From Neurospora tetrasperma FGSC 2508 (Eukaryota > Ascomycota > Sordariomycetes > Sordariales > Sordariaceae), in assembly GCF_000213175.1 (NCBI RefSeq), contig NW_009799179.1:2899215-2963214 (forward strand): DNA of 64,000 bases, in the 5' to 3' direction. The notes beneath the pieces were generated by a model. It saw nothing but the letters and a program-made list of their open reading frames with translations, was not told the origin of the DNA and made no database searches. The translations under genes and the position numbers were made by a program. Shown in pieces: positions 50,405-61,270 of the stretch (positions within the stretch are counted from its first letter, which is position 1; every line of letters begins with the position of its first letter).

Positions 50405-51174
50405 ATGCCGATCCGTCCCCCTGGCAACCCTCACCCGGTCAGCGAGCCGTAAGTCAGCCCACATCACCTTAAATCTCGATGACTCAAGCACTCCGTCCCC
50501 GCTCACGTTATTTCCTTGCTTGTAGGACCCTTCGCTCGGTCTTCTGGGACCTAAACCATCTGGCCATGGGCCACTGGGGGTAAGTCGACATGATTCATGC
50601 CAACACCTAACTCTACCCTTGTATCTGAAGCTAGGTATCTCGTCTTCGTGCTGCTAATCATCAGTCTCACAGTACCGGGTATGAATACCTCCACACCTTT
50701 GACCATGCATTCCAGACCTGGTGTCGGCAGGCCGGCATCGACCCCGATACTCCGTTCCGCGCCAACGGCAGGATCTTGCCCATCGTTCCGCTGGGTAGTA
50801 GGTACGTGGCCAATCCATCTAAACATTTGCTGAACAAAAAGTGATATACTGCCTGCCTCGTGTCATGTCGCTAACCTTGGTCGTCTGCTGTAGCAAGCTG
50901 TAAGCGCACACCAGCGGAGGACCTGCGCGAAGAAGCGCGCAAGGAAAGCTATGTCACCGTGGGTGGCGTGAAGACTTTCCGCACCGAGGTCAGAGCAGCA
51001 GAGGTTCATGGACGCTCGAAGGCCAAGGCCGACACACATTCAATCCATGAGCTCATGGTCATTTACACAGACCCATCGGATATTCCACCTACGCCCAAGT
51101 CGCCTGCTTACAAGCCTTCGCTTGATAGCGACAGCCTCGGCCTCGCCACCATCAAAGAATCCTTCGCAGTTTGA
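50405..51174 (+). CDS. Small multi-exon protein with a possible splice-controlled peroxisomal tail
   Basis: Exons 50405-50448, 50526-50579 and 50673-50801 encode MPIRPPGNPHPVSEP, then RSVFWDLNHLAMGHWG, then YEYLHTFDHAFQTWC and onward, about 75 residues rich in Trp, His and Tyr. The fourth exon depends on splice choice. The best donor (GTACGT at 50802) with acceptor TAG at 50893 gives Ser-Ser-Lys-Leu-stop at 50903, a 78-residue protein with a perfect PTS1. The same donor with AAG at 50897, or the weaker donor GTAGTA at 50795 with TAG, reads on through EDLREEARKES to the stop at 51174, giving 167 or 166 residues. The extension looks truly coding (balanced codon use, no stop for about 90 codons). 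The family is unknown to me. Confidence 0.6.
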
Positions 51175-52600
51175 ACGTGGTCGTGGCGGATACAACAACT
51201 CGTACAACAACCGCCACAATGACTTGACCGAAGCTGATGAGGACTGTCGAGGAAGCACATGGCATGGAGGATTTATCAACCTCAGGGACTGGGTTAGATC
51301 ATTAGACCAAACATCAGCCGTCTTCACATCTTGCTGCGTGCGCCTTGATACCTCTGCTTGTGATATAGTCAAGTGCATTGTTGATGTAGTGTGACTACCC
51401 CTGGAATTGCGTCACGGTGTAAGTTGTCTTTGAGTGCGGGTAGGTTTTCTCCTCATGATAGAGAGAGCCTGAGGCACTTCACTCAGCTTTTTTGCGTTGC
51501 ACCGCTTCTTCCTGCTTGGCTTCCAGCAGGGTATGTTACCTACCTCGAGGACGGGGTGGAAAGCATGCGTGATTCGAAGGGAGATTTAAGTCTTGTTCCG
51601 CAACATGGTATGGATCTCAGCATTTCTCCAGGTGCTTCTTTCCTCGAGCGTTGCAGGCGAAGGTCTCTATCTCTTTACCGGATTCCTTGGCTTTCGTTGC
51701 CACCGGGTGGTTGACGACAATGCTCTTGGTGAGTACATCAGTCTGGTCGAGGGATGTTTGACATGAAGGGTCGATTGATTCATATCATGATACAGTGTCT
51801 CAAAGATCGACAGAATGACTAGATCGTTGGTACTCCAAAGGCCATTGGGAATTCATAATTGGGAACATTGGTGATTTGATGAATGCCGTAATCTGTATGG
51901 GGCACTGGGCACATAGGCTGTCGTATTAAGAGGAATATCACCCAAACTCCCGTCAACATAGGTGTTGTAGCTAGGTAATCAGCTCGTCTTCCGGCTGTTT
52001 GTGGTGGTGTCCTTGTTCTGCCATGGCCCATGTAAATGTCATCTTTCGTCGTGCCACAAGGAACGTCGATAGGAAGGATTGAGTTGCTTTCTGATAGCTG
52101 AATGGATTACTTGGCAAGCCTTCATATGCTGTCGGATGATGGCTGTGCGCATTTTTAAACAGTGATGGTTGATGGTGAAGAAAAGAAAGAAGGACGAAAG
52201 TCAAGAAAACGACCGACGTCGAAAGTGGGTCTCTCACGTGAAGATAGCACACCAATGATATGGAACTTTATTTCTGCTTCCCGTGGGGTTCGGCGGGTTT
52301 TCAGGGCTAGCGCCAACCGAAACCCACTGAAGCCCCTCTTCGTTCCGGGGCTTCCCCTTCCACCGTTCCACTCGCTGCAGCAAAATTTCGGCTGCTGTCA
52401 CGTCATTGGGTTCCGGTCGATGTCCGAGGGAAAACGAGGGACCTGGACCCAATCACTCACACACACCACACCACATCAACTTTCTTGGACACCACTGCTG
52501 CACTCTCACCCTTTCTTTCACTTCTCACTCTCACTCTTCACACGTCAAGGACCACATACTTCCCTTACCCATCCGCCACCGGCCTTCCCAGTCGCCCGCC
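51175..52600. other. Intergenic region and promoter of the GAR formyltransferase gene
   Basis: No secure gene. The frame at 51391-51714 lacks recognisable content. A palindromic CACGTG lies at 52235-52240 and an inverted CCAAT (ATTGG) near 52405, both plausible promoter elements for the downstream gene. Pyrimidine-rich leader sequence runs to the start codon. Confidence 0.5.
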
Positions 52601-53377
52601 ATGTCCTCCCCCGCAGAGTGCCGCATCCTCGTCTTCGCCTCCGGCAACGGCTCCAACTTCCAGGCGCTCGTCGACGCCCTGGCCGCCGGCAACATCCCCA
52701 ACGCGCGCATCACCCGCTTGATCGTGAACAGGGGCAAGGCGTACGCGACGACGCGCGCCGAGAAGGCCGGGATCCCGTGGGAGTACTACAACCTGATCTC
52801 GCACGGGTTCCAGGAGCGCGGTGAGACGGATCCGGTGAAGCTGCAGGAGGCGCGCAACAAGTACGATGCCGCCCTGGCCGAGAAGGTGCTCGCGCTGGAT
52901 GAGAAGACGGAAAGGCCGCATCTGATTGTACTTGCGGGGTGGATGTATATCTTTGGCAAGCACTTTTTGGCGCCCATCGCGGAAAAGGGAATCAAGGTCA
53001 TTAACTTGCATCCGGCGCTTCCTGGTAGGTCATTGGATGAGAGGCTGTACGCTGTGGGAGGAAAAAGGGGGATTGTCCGCTGACATCTCATGCGCTCTGC
53101 ACTAGGCAAGTACGACGGTACACACGCCATTGACAGGGCGTACGCCGACTTCCAGGCTGGAAAGCTGGAGAACAACAAGACCGGCATCATGGTGCACTAT
53201 GTAATCGAGGCCGTTGACCAGGGTGCGCCGGTCCTTGTGCGCGAGATCGAGTGCCGTGAGGGTGAGAGCCTGGAGCAGCTAGAGGAGAGGATACACTCTC
53301 ATGAGCATTCTCTCATTGTTGAAGCCACCGCCAAGATTGCCGGCGAGATCGTCGCCTCTCAGCAGGCGCAAAAATGA
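52601..53377 (+). CDS. ade8: Phosphoribosylglycinamide formyltransferase (GAR transformylase)
   Basis: Third step of de novo purine synthesis: transfers a formyl group from 10-formyltetrahydrofolate to GAR, in the cytosol. Exons 52601-53024 and 53106-53377 are joined by an 81-nt phase-1 intron that interrupts HPALPG|KYDG; the product is 231 residues, normal for a monofunctional fungal enzyme. The phosphate-binding loop is ASGNGSNF (13-20). The catalytic Asn135 and His137 sit in INLHPALPG, and Asp179 in EAVDQGAPV is the third catalytic residue. The GAR- and folate-binding stretch KYDGTHAIDRAYADF is intact. The C-terminus reads IHSHEHSLIVEA. It is a housekeeping gene with no cluster partner here. 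The gene symbol follows yeast ADE8; the local name in this species may differ. Confidence 0.95.
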
Positions 53378-54171
53378 TTTGGTATCGGCAGCTTGAATGA
53401 GGATGTGGTACAGCAATGATGAAAGACGCCAAGGAAATAGACACGAAAAAACCGGCACGACACAAGGATTTGAGCCATGTTGAACATCACAGGCTCAACC
53501 GCATAGATGTGCAAATCGACAGGGCAAATGAGGTTTCAAACGAAAAAGGACTAAGCATTGGATGGATACAAAACAGACCAAGGGGTTTATGCGTTTCAAC
53601 ACTAAATATACCTAGTACAGGGTACCGGGAGACCGGCGTGATGACATGAACTACAACGCTTCAAGGCTTCCCTCAACGATCAGAGCGGAGACGCGCGTTC
53701 AAGATGAAGGACGCTTTTCCGCGGCTATGTTCTGAATCGTGGGACAAAAACCCAAAACATTCATGTCGCAATCAAAAACGATGAGTCAGAAGAGGACAGG
53801 GATGGTTGGTCGAGCTTGTGCGAGCTGGGCAAAAAGTACAAAAAACATACAACACCAGGGATTCGCTGGTCGTCACCGACCCAACTACTAGTCTGGCCCT
53901 CACTGGCTTATCTATGGGAGAGCGGACGGGATCCCGAGTTTTCCAGTGGGTATGGTCGTATGTGATGATCGTGAACGAGGAATAGGTTGAAGTGTGTGTA
54001 TTTGACAAAAGGAAGACGGCTGTTGTTTGTGATCTCTTCAATGTGGGTCCCGTGAAACACCCCTTTTTTAGTGTAAACAATCGAGGATCCACCAGCAAAC
54101 CGGTACGGCCACTGACATAGTACTTCTATGATCCGAACCCAGGTATGTTGACTGGAGGAAAAAACCGACTG
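53378..54171. other. Convergent intergenic region
   Basis: 3' flanks of the purine gene (plus) and the multipass membrane protein gene (minus). One 77-codon frame at 53416-53649 has no recognisable content. I see no gene. Confidence 0.55.
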
Positions 54172-56468
54172 TTAGCCGATATGAGGTACATACCGAGACC
54201 AGTTAGGTACCAGGTATGCAGAGTCCGGGAGATGAGCAAGGTTGATGAAGCAAACCACCACCAAGTAAAGCCGTGCCAAGGTGTAAATGACCAGAAGCAA
54301 CATGACAATGGTGTCAAAGATGACCTTGTAAACGAAAAAAAGAATTGAAAGCATCATGTATGCGACATGTTCCCATCTCTTGATCATATCTTCGTCAAAG
54401 CCTTCCCAGGGTTGTGGAAACAGTCGAATAATCTTGCGTATATTACACATGACCCATGATATTAGCAGGGAGATCCAGTCCTCGGGCTTGACCTTCGCTT
54501 GGATGTTTTGGAGGAAGATGTGTATCTCGGTGATCCTCCCAAACGGATCTTGCCAGAACGGCGGAAACAAGCTCCACGAGGCGACGAGGAAGGCCGGGAT
54601 GATGGTGGCTGTCATGGATAGGCTCGACACCCTCCACAGCGTCTTTTCAATCTCGGTGAAGAAAGGTGCATTCCAGGCAACGCAATGGAGACCACCGTAG
54701 ATAAATCCAAAAATGCTGAATCCCAAGCAAAATTCGAAGTGTGTGCCGGTTTCTCCAAACCGAGGAAAGTTTCCAATGCGATCCTTCAGAAGGTTGGAAG
54801 GGACAGTGTCGAAATCATCATAGAGAAGGGAGAGTTGCCACCGCCGGACGTCAGAATGGAGGACTCGCACATAAGGAACTAACCGATTGATCTCCGCCAA
54901 CCGCCTCGCTGGGCTTGAATCGTCTATAGGCCTGTCAAAGAATCCAGCGCCACGTAACTCGATACTATCCCAGTCGTTACCCTGCTTCATATCGCAAGCA
55001 GCTTTCTCGTTGGCCCCAGCAGGTGTCAGTTGGACAAGGTGCAAAAGATCTTCGGATTTGTCCACCTTCAGGAAAAGAGGCTCTCGAGAAGTCCTACAAG
55101 GTTTAGCTAGTGGTTAGCAAACTTGGTGGCCAGAGGATACTGACAGGCAGCTGCGAATGTGTTGGAAACTCACTTGTGCCTGTCCGAGAAATGGTAGTCC
55201 AAAGGCGTGTAAACGAGATCTTCGAAAGCCGTCCGCCGAGCACCAAACATACCGAATTTTCTCTTGACTGGCCCCTTTCGGTTGATACTGATCCTGTGCT
55301 CAAGCTTTTCGGTATCCTTTGGTTCGACAGGAAACACGAAACTTTGCACATCTTTGTGGAGGTGTGCTGATTCTGACACTCTGTAGTCCAGCTTACTCTT
55401 GGTGCACATACTTGCAAGAAGCTTTGTCTCCACAGTTATACCTTGGGGGTCGAATGTCATTTTTTCCGGCTCGTCAATGCTCAACGGCTTGCTCCACAAC
55501 AAGCTGTAGATGATCAAGGTACACATTGCCTGGCCAAAGGTGTTGAGTTCTAGTAAACTTACTGCTAGACCCTGGGCGAACCTCGTGAAGCATTGGGCAC
55601 AGAACCATAATACTGCCAGACGATCATGTCTGTTAGCATCTGTGAGAATTACGACAAGTTTTGGCAAGCATAGTGCACTCACTTTGTAAGCAAACCAGTG
55701 CCTTGGCTAGGGTGTCTGCTTTGCTCTTGTTCTGTATGTGTTCGAGTGATGGCCTGGGAATCAGGGAGTATAGTTTTTTCTCCTTAAAGAAGGACAGGGC
55801 TTCCGGAGCCAACGTAAGCCGTGTTCGGCGTGTCCCGTTCGACTTCCCAGGGAGGAAGGATTGTATCTCCGCCTTGTCCTTGCTTCCGGGCTGATTCTTC
55901 ATTTCGACAACGAAGCCGCCCATGACGGCCAGAAAGCTGTGCATCATTGTCCACTCGGGTGTGAAGGAGGTCTATGTCAAGGTGTTAGCTCCTGGCGACG
56001 TTCGTTGGCTGGTAGTGCAATATACCTCCAAGTCCATTGTGCACCTGCGACGCCTGAAGCAAGATGACATGCGTGTCCAAAACCGTGAAGGGTAACCATG
56101 GGTCTGTTTAGGTGGGTTCATTGCTTTGGTGAGCTTCTTTGCCTGTGTGTATTGCTGAAGCGCAGCAAAGGCAACCTTTTGTCGTTCAAAGTGTTAATGC
56201 AGACAAGACCGAAACAAAGGGGAGAACATCTTACAAGTTCTGGACAGACAAGGCCCATTATCGTCCATCCAATCTTGCGTAAGAACTGCCTCGTGCCGCT
56301 CTCATTGTGTTTAGGGAGATTGAAATGGAGAGAAGTCCATACACAAAGACTGAGTGTTACGCAACATGTTGAGAAGATGGCAAACGTTCCTCGGCGGTCA
56401 GGCTCTGGTTCAAAGCGAGGGTCAGCTGGGCCGGTGAAAGCACTTCCGAAGATTCCAGAGTGGAACAT
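54172..56468 (-). CDS. Fungal multipass integral membrane protein, unknown function
   Basis: Five exons (plus coordinates): 56235-56468, 56026-56175, 55683-55971, 55174-55612 and 54172-55093, giving 677 residues. All junctions keep phase. The N-terminus has CVWTSLHFNLP and a following helix up to CPEL, then VAFAALQQYTQAKKL. The third exon starts with PEWTMMHSFLAVMGGF. The fourth has LWFCAQCFTRFAQGLAVSLLELNTF and WSKPLSIDEP. The last has GGLHCVAWNAPF, several helices and NWSRYVPHIG at the end. I know this pattern as a large ascomycete family of about 500-700-residue membrane proteins without an assigned role. Membrane segments cluster at residues about 30-90, 180-270 and 480-670, with a charged cytosolic loop between. 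Exon 4 could start 20 nt upstream at alternative AGs; the chosen one gives LQILWFCAQC. Confidence 0.85.
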
Positions 56469-57767
56469 TGCAGATAACTTGAAGTGAGAGTAGAAGAATG
56501 AAGGGCGTGAGTCAGGGGAGCGAACAAATCTCGGGGTGTCAACAAGGACTATGATGCAAGAGTCAGCAGTAAGTCCAAGATAGCTGCGAAGGGAGAAGCC
56601 CGCAATATATGTGGGAGAAGGCTCTCAAGAACCTCTTATTCGTACCGCTCCAGCTATAGGTAGGTCTCGGGTGTTGTTGTACGACCAAGGAGAAGCATCT
56701 AGACTTAGCCCAGGTCGCTAGGCACAGTAGAAACCAGCCGTGGCGTACCCTACACCACTAGCCCTGAATATGAGTCCGCGAACCATCAATTGCATCACGA
56801 TAGCCGAGGGCTGAATTTTGAACAGCTGGCAGCCAGGCCTATCAGAAAAAGGAAGTATCAAAAGCACACCTATGGTCGTGAAACTTGTCAACTGGAGGCT
56901 GAAAGCCACGAAGGCAGACTAGAGCTAGTGCATGCATTCGACCCTAGGGGCTTGCGCCGGACATGATCGGGGAGGGGCACGTCAAAAATGGAAAATTTAG
57001 GGCGGGTGACGGAGTGGATTGACGAACCTGAACGGTACATCATCAGCCTCAACGCTCCATTAATACCTAGCAAAGAGGGGTTTCCTACGGGGTGAATGTA
57101 CATAATGCATAGCGGTCCAAGCTAACTCACAGCAAACAGCTTCAACACGGCCTAACCCGAAGTACGTGAGCATGACAAGGCGACCAATCCCAAGGACGAG
57201 ATATATCGTATCTAGCTCGGTGAGCAAGCAGCTGGCTTGCAGCCGCCTTTGCGCCTATTAGGCTAAGGGGGTAGAAGTCGAGGAGGGGGGCAGAGCCTAG
57301 AACGGCTTGTCCACTCTGTGGCGGCGAAGTGGTGAGGTCAAAAAAAAGAAACAAAAGCAGTGGAATGCTAGAAGCTCAGTGTCAAACGTTGCTTCGGACA
57401 TAGACTGTAATCGGAAGTGCTGCCTGTCAAGGTCGAAGTGTCGTCGCAGAATTTGTCTCTATTACCCCTCCATCGATCCAATTGAGAGGATAGGCAGGGA
57501 CGGGGTGTTACTTCCTGGCTTGCGCAGAGTCCAGGTGCAACATCAAGAAGACGGGAAGGAAGCTGCCTCCCACGTTACACAACTTACCTCTATAGGCAAA
57601 GAGGGGCAATCATTCGTTCTTTCCAAACTCGAACTGAATGACTGACAATTGTCACTGCCGTGTTACCCCGCCCTTTTCCCTTACCAGCTAGAGCCCCCAT
57701 CGAGGTACTCGACCCTGAACCCTTGCGGTTCTCGCGATGTGCTCAACTTTCTTCCCGCATCTAAACC
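56469..57767. other. Divergent intergenic region
   Basis: Upstream regions of the multipass membrane protein gene (minus) and the mitochondrial protein gene (plus). Short frames on both strands show no domain. I see no gene. Confidence 0.5.
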
Positions 57768-59338
57768 ATGATAGCGTCAAGGACCAGCGGCATGCTCGCA
57801 CAACGACACCTCATGGCCCAATGGCCCTCAAGATCACAGCTCCCTTTCCGAGCAGTTGTTCCCCTACAAATCTCAAACCGAATGAATCACCTGTCTCGGC
57901 CTCAAATCAGATCCTACTATGACGAGCCAACCACCCCCTCGCACCTGGACGCCATCTACCGCGACCCCAAGTACTCGCGCATCCTGCGCAAAGTCTACGG
58001 CGCGCCCTTCCAAAGCCTCGCCAAGCCGCGAATAGACGAATGGTTTGCATATTGCCTCCAACGTACCTCCCCCTATTCCGGAACACAAATGACTATCCGA
58101 GACCGCACCCGCGCCAAACACGAATGGGCCCAAGAAGTCCTCCACCTGCGCGAACCCTACAACCGCACGCCCTGGCGGTGGGACTCGCTCAGTCAGCGGT
58201 CCGAGCCGCCGGTGGGTGTGCGGCAACCTGGGGAGCCAGTCGCGGATTTTCTGGACAGACTGCCGCCAGTTCCGGGGCCAAAAATGGGCGGAAAGAATGA
58301 CCGGTTTGTGCCGCGGTGGTATGTGGTTGAGAACCCCAACCGGGAGGCGTACTATGTAAAGGGGTATTTGGATCATGGGAAGGCGCATGAGCCGCATCGG
58401 TTTGGGCTTTGGATTGCGAACCTGAGAAATGCATACATGACGTTTTTTGAGCAGGTGGCGTATAAGAGGAGGATTGGGAGGATGAGTGAGGAGAGGTATC
58501 GGGAGGAACTGAGGGAGTTTATTGGGAGGAAGGCCAGGCAATTCAGGTTGGTAAGAGGGGAGGTACGTACAAACAGATCCTTGGTGTCTTTACTTGAATG
58601 CCAACTGGCTGTCAAGCTAACTTGTTTTCCCAGTGGATGATTTCCGTCCCAACATCTGAAGCGACCAAAGTCTGGTCGGAAATAGCCCAAGCAACCGACC
58701 TCAACATCCTCGGCACCTCCGCCCGGATCGCCACCTCTTCCCTCATAGACTACCCAAACCACCAGCTAATCGCCGTCCAGACGGTCGACTTCTCCAACCA
58801 CGAAGATGTGGAACGCGTCCTTCGCCGCCTTGAGGGCATGGGCATCGTAGACCGCACCAGCACACCGCCCATCAGCTATCAAACTGAAGCATATTACTTT
58901 CTCGGTATAGGACCCAACAACATCCACAATCTGCCTACAGCCTTTTACACCAGCGAGCAGTTCTTCAACGACGAACTGAGATCCATTTTAAGACGGGGGC
59001 GGCCAGGGCAAATCCTGGATGAATCCTTGCTGCGAGGAAGCGAAGAATTGCAAAGGAAGCAGCAGGAGGAGCAGGAGGAACAGGAGGAAATTGCGGACTT
59101 TGGCCGAATTTGGAATCAGGAGCCCGAGGAGAAGAAACGGATGTGGATACCGCCGCAAGTGATGGTGCAGAGGGATCCGAACGTGTTCCAGGAGCTGGAG
59201 ATCGCCAAGGCGGAGGCGGAAAGGGAGAGGACTGGGAGGAAGAAGAAGGTGAAGAGAATGACGATGAAGGAGTGGAAGGAGACGGAGGATGATGATGATC
59301 CGGTTGCGATGGCGTTGAATGCAAAGAGGGTTGAGTGA
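57768..59338 (+). CDS. Probable mitochondrial protein of unknown function
   Basis: Exons 57768-58562 and 58634-59338 (71-nt phase-0 intron) give 499 residues. The first about 50 residues are rich in Arg, Ser, Gln and Leu with no acid until YYDEP, as in a mitochondrial presequence. The middle (about 60-265) is rich in Arg, Trp and Tyr with conserved-looking motifs (RWYVVENPNREAYYVKGYLDHGKAHEPHR). The part after the intron (WMISVPTSEATKVWSEIAQ) looks like a folded alpha/beta domain to about residue 400. The tail is Gln/Glu-rich, then Lys-rich, and ends MKEWKETEDDDDP. The mix of basic patches would suit an RNA- or ribosome-associated mitochondrial protein, but that is a guess. I recognise no family. 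The start ATG at 57768 is the first in frame. Confidence 0.8.
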
Positions 59339-59519
59339 ATGGGCCGGTAAGCGGTTCGTGACGGGTCAAGTACTTCTGTTTCTTGGTGTTTGACTGCTAT
59401 TAAAGAGTGGTATGTAGAATTTTGAAGACGTTGTCTAGCTTGTGCTTCCAGATGTTGTTGCCGGAGCTGTCGCCTGGTGCTTGTCCTGATTTCGGTCCCC
59501 TGGCCTTTCTCTTTCTGGA
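59339..59519. other. Short convergent intergenic stretch
   Basis: 181 bp between two stop codons of convergent genes; it must hold both 3' ends. Confidence 0.6.
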
Positions 59520-61018
59520 TTAACTACATCTTCGATTGGACGTCAGGTCCGTTGGTGCTACTTCTGCGTCATTCTCTACAGCGTGGTTTGCCCGCAATGC
59601 TGTCCAGTCGATCCGCCTTTGCGCTACATCGATTGAGGTGTCTCGGTCCGTCATGCTGGCGTCTGATATAGTTTCCAAGTCTCTCACTTGCGGGACTGCT
59701 CTCAGCCAGCGAGCCCGAGGAAAGACGCGGACGAGCAATGGCTTTAGACAGGGCATGCAAGCGCATATGATGGCGACGTTCATTTCTACTATGCTGTTAC
59801 GGTCAAGAGTGTGACTCTGGTTAGCTTGACTAAACGAGTGTCGCCACGGGGTTTGAAAAGACTACTTGCCCCCAGATATAGTTGAATGCCAGGCGCCAAG
59901 TGCGATCTTCATCTTCCCTATCCAGGATGGTCAAGATGAAGCGAAAAAGGCTGACTCCCAGCACGCTGGATTGCCTTCGTGTCAGCTACAGCCTTGGTCG
60001 AAAGTGTGAGCTGCGAGAACTTACAAGCCGCCTGTCCCCAGGATAGCGCCGATGGCAACCTTTTGAGCAAACGCCACTCTCAAGGGCCTGATGATAAATA
60101 TGGGCAGCAACAAGATAATGACGTCGGTCACAACATTGATTCCCAGGAGCGATATATACCAGGTATCACTTTTCACACATTTTCCTCCCTCCCAATGCTT
60201 CCAGAAGGTCTCGATCGGTTGGCACCAATAAAGGACGCCTGTTGCTCCGACAAAATTGAAGGCAAAGCCGAGAGCAATGGTGAAATAGACGGTATAAGTG
60301 AAGCCACGGCTCGTTGTAAAGCGCAGGTAGAAAGAGAGAATTGAGAATTTGGTGAAGAAGTTGGCAATTGGATACGTGCCAGTGACTCCAAATGCGCTGA
60401 CCTAAAGGACGTGATAAGTATCGGGGGACTGTTTCGGAGATGGGATATGAGAATGACATACGAGAAGATACTTGGTGTAGGTATTTTTGAAATCTGGAAG
60501 GTCATCCAAATGCCTACCAAGCCCATATTGTGTTTCTAGGTGAACACCCCTGAGATTAGCCCCTTGTCTCAAACTTTAACCTTGGTGGTGCACAGGAGAG
60601 ACGAGGACACATACGTATCGTTACAGATACTGAGAAGAGGATGGAGAATATCTGGGGATAACATTAGTTCAGCCTGTATTTTTAATGGGTATGTATGCTC
60701 ATATGGTTGGTATCGTACCAACGCAACGAGAATGTACCCTGTGTTGTATGCAGAGTTAGCGAGGCTGCAGCATTTCCCCTAGGATCAATATACCTGATTC
60801 CGGGAGGCAGGTTCTTTCAGCTTACAATCTTCCTTTGGCTTGGATTTTAGGATGCGGCGGGTCGTGTAAAATCTAGCGCAGACAAATATGGCGGGGAAGA
60901 CGGGAACAAGCCAAGCAGTTACAATAAGTTGAGGGACAAGCGTTTCACCTTCACCATGTGGCTTCCTCATTCGCGCGACCAAAACATTGCTGGATGGGCT
61001 TTGATGTTGGACGTCCAT
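59520..61018 (-). CDS. Pth11-like seven-helix integral membrane protein (fungal rhodopsin-like domain)
   Basis: Seven exons (plus coordinates): 60826-61018, 60719-60738, 60615-60651, 60462-60535, 60025-60401, 59870-59965 and 59520-59793, giving 356 residues. The phases fit at every junction. Helix 1 is TAWLVPVFPAIFVCARFY; EDWYILVALIFSIL crosses exons 1-3; QYGLGRHLDDLP marks the family. Next come NFFTKFSILSFYLRF, the YWCQPIETFW loop with GKCVKSDTWYI, and VEMNVAIICACMPCLKPL in the last helix. These match the fungal rhodopsin-like (Pth11-related) domain. No CFEM domain precedes it. Relatives include putative surface receptors, but most have no known ligand. The last intron begins GCAAGT and ends AACAG, a GC-AG intron; a GT donor nearby would break the frame. 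Exon 2 is only 20 nt. The start is the first in-frame ATG. Confidence 0.88.
59794..59869 (-). other. GC-AG intron of the Pth11-like gene
   Basis: The intron starts GCAAGT and ends CAG; it joins YIWG to IVEMNVA in phase 2. GCAAGT is the usual sequence context for the rare GC donors. Confidence 0.75.
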
Positions 61019-61270
61019 GGATGGAGACGTGCAGTTCAATGCCAGAGTGCGGCCTTGCACAGAATGAGGGCGGCGTGATATCGCAGTCTTTAAAAGGACA
61101 TTCGCTTGCAATCTCCTATCTCGTCCGCTAGGACGTTTGTTCTTGTCATTCCCACACTCAATCGCCTATGCAGTCTTGGCAAGAGGTGCGTGCGTGCATA
61201 CATATACACACATACACCGCACTTCTGTATTGTACAACTTCGTCAAAATTCATCATTTGACGACAATTTC
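61019..61270. other. Promoter side of the Pth11-like gene and island boundary
   Basis: Normal-composition DNA ending in a CATACA-rich microsatellite at about 61190-61215. Past about 61270 the sequence turns AT-rich. Confidence 0.6.

Noticed and set aside
50899-50914. Possible 15-nt intron (GTAAGC...CCAG) that would remove the SKL stop
   Set aside because: Far below the minimum intron length in fungi; the alternative donor or acceptor explains read-through better.
51391-51714. 107-codon plus-strand frame downstream of the small SKL gene
   Set aside because: No recognisable domain or intron chain linking it to the gene upstream; probably chance.
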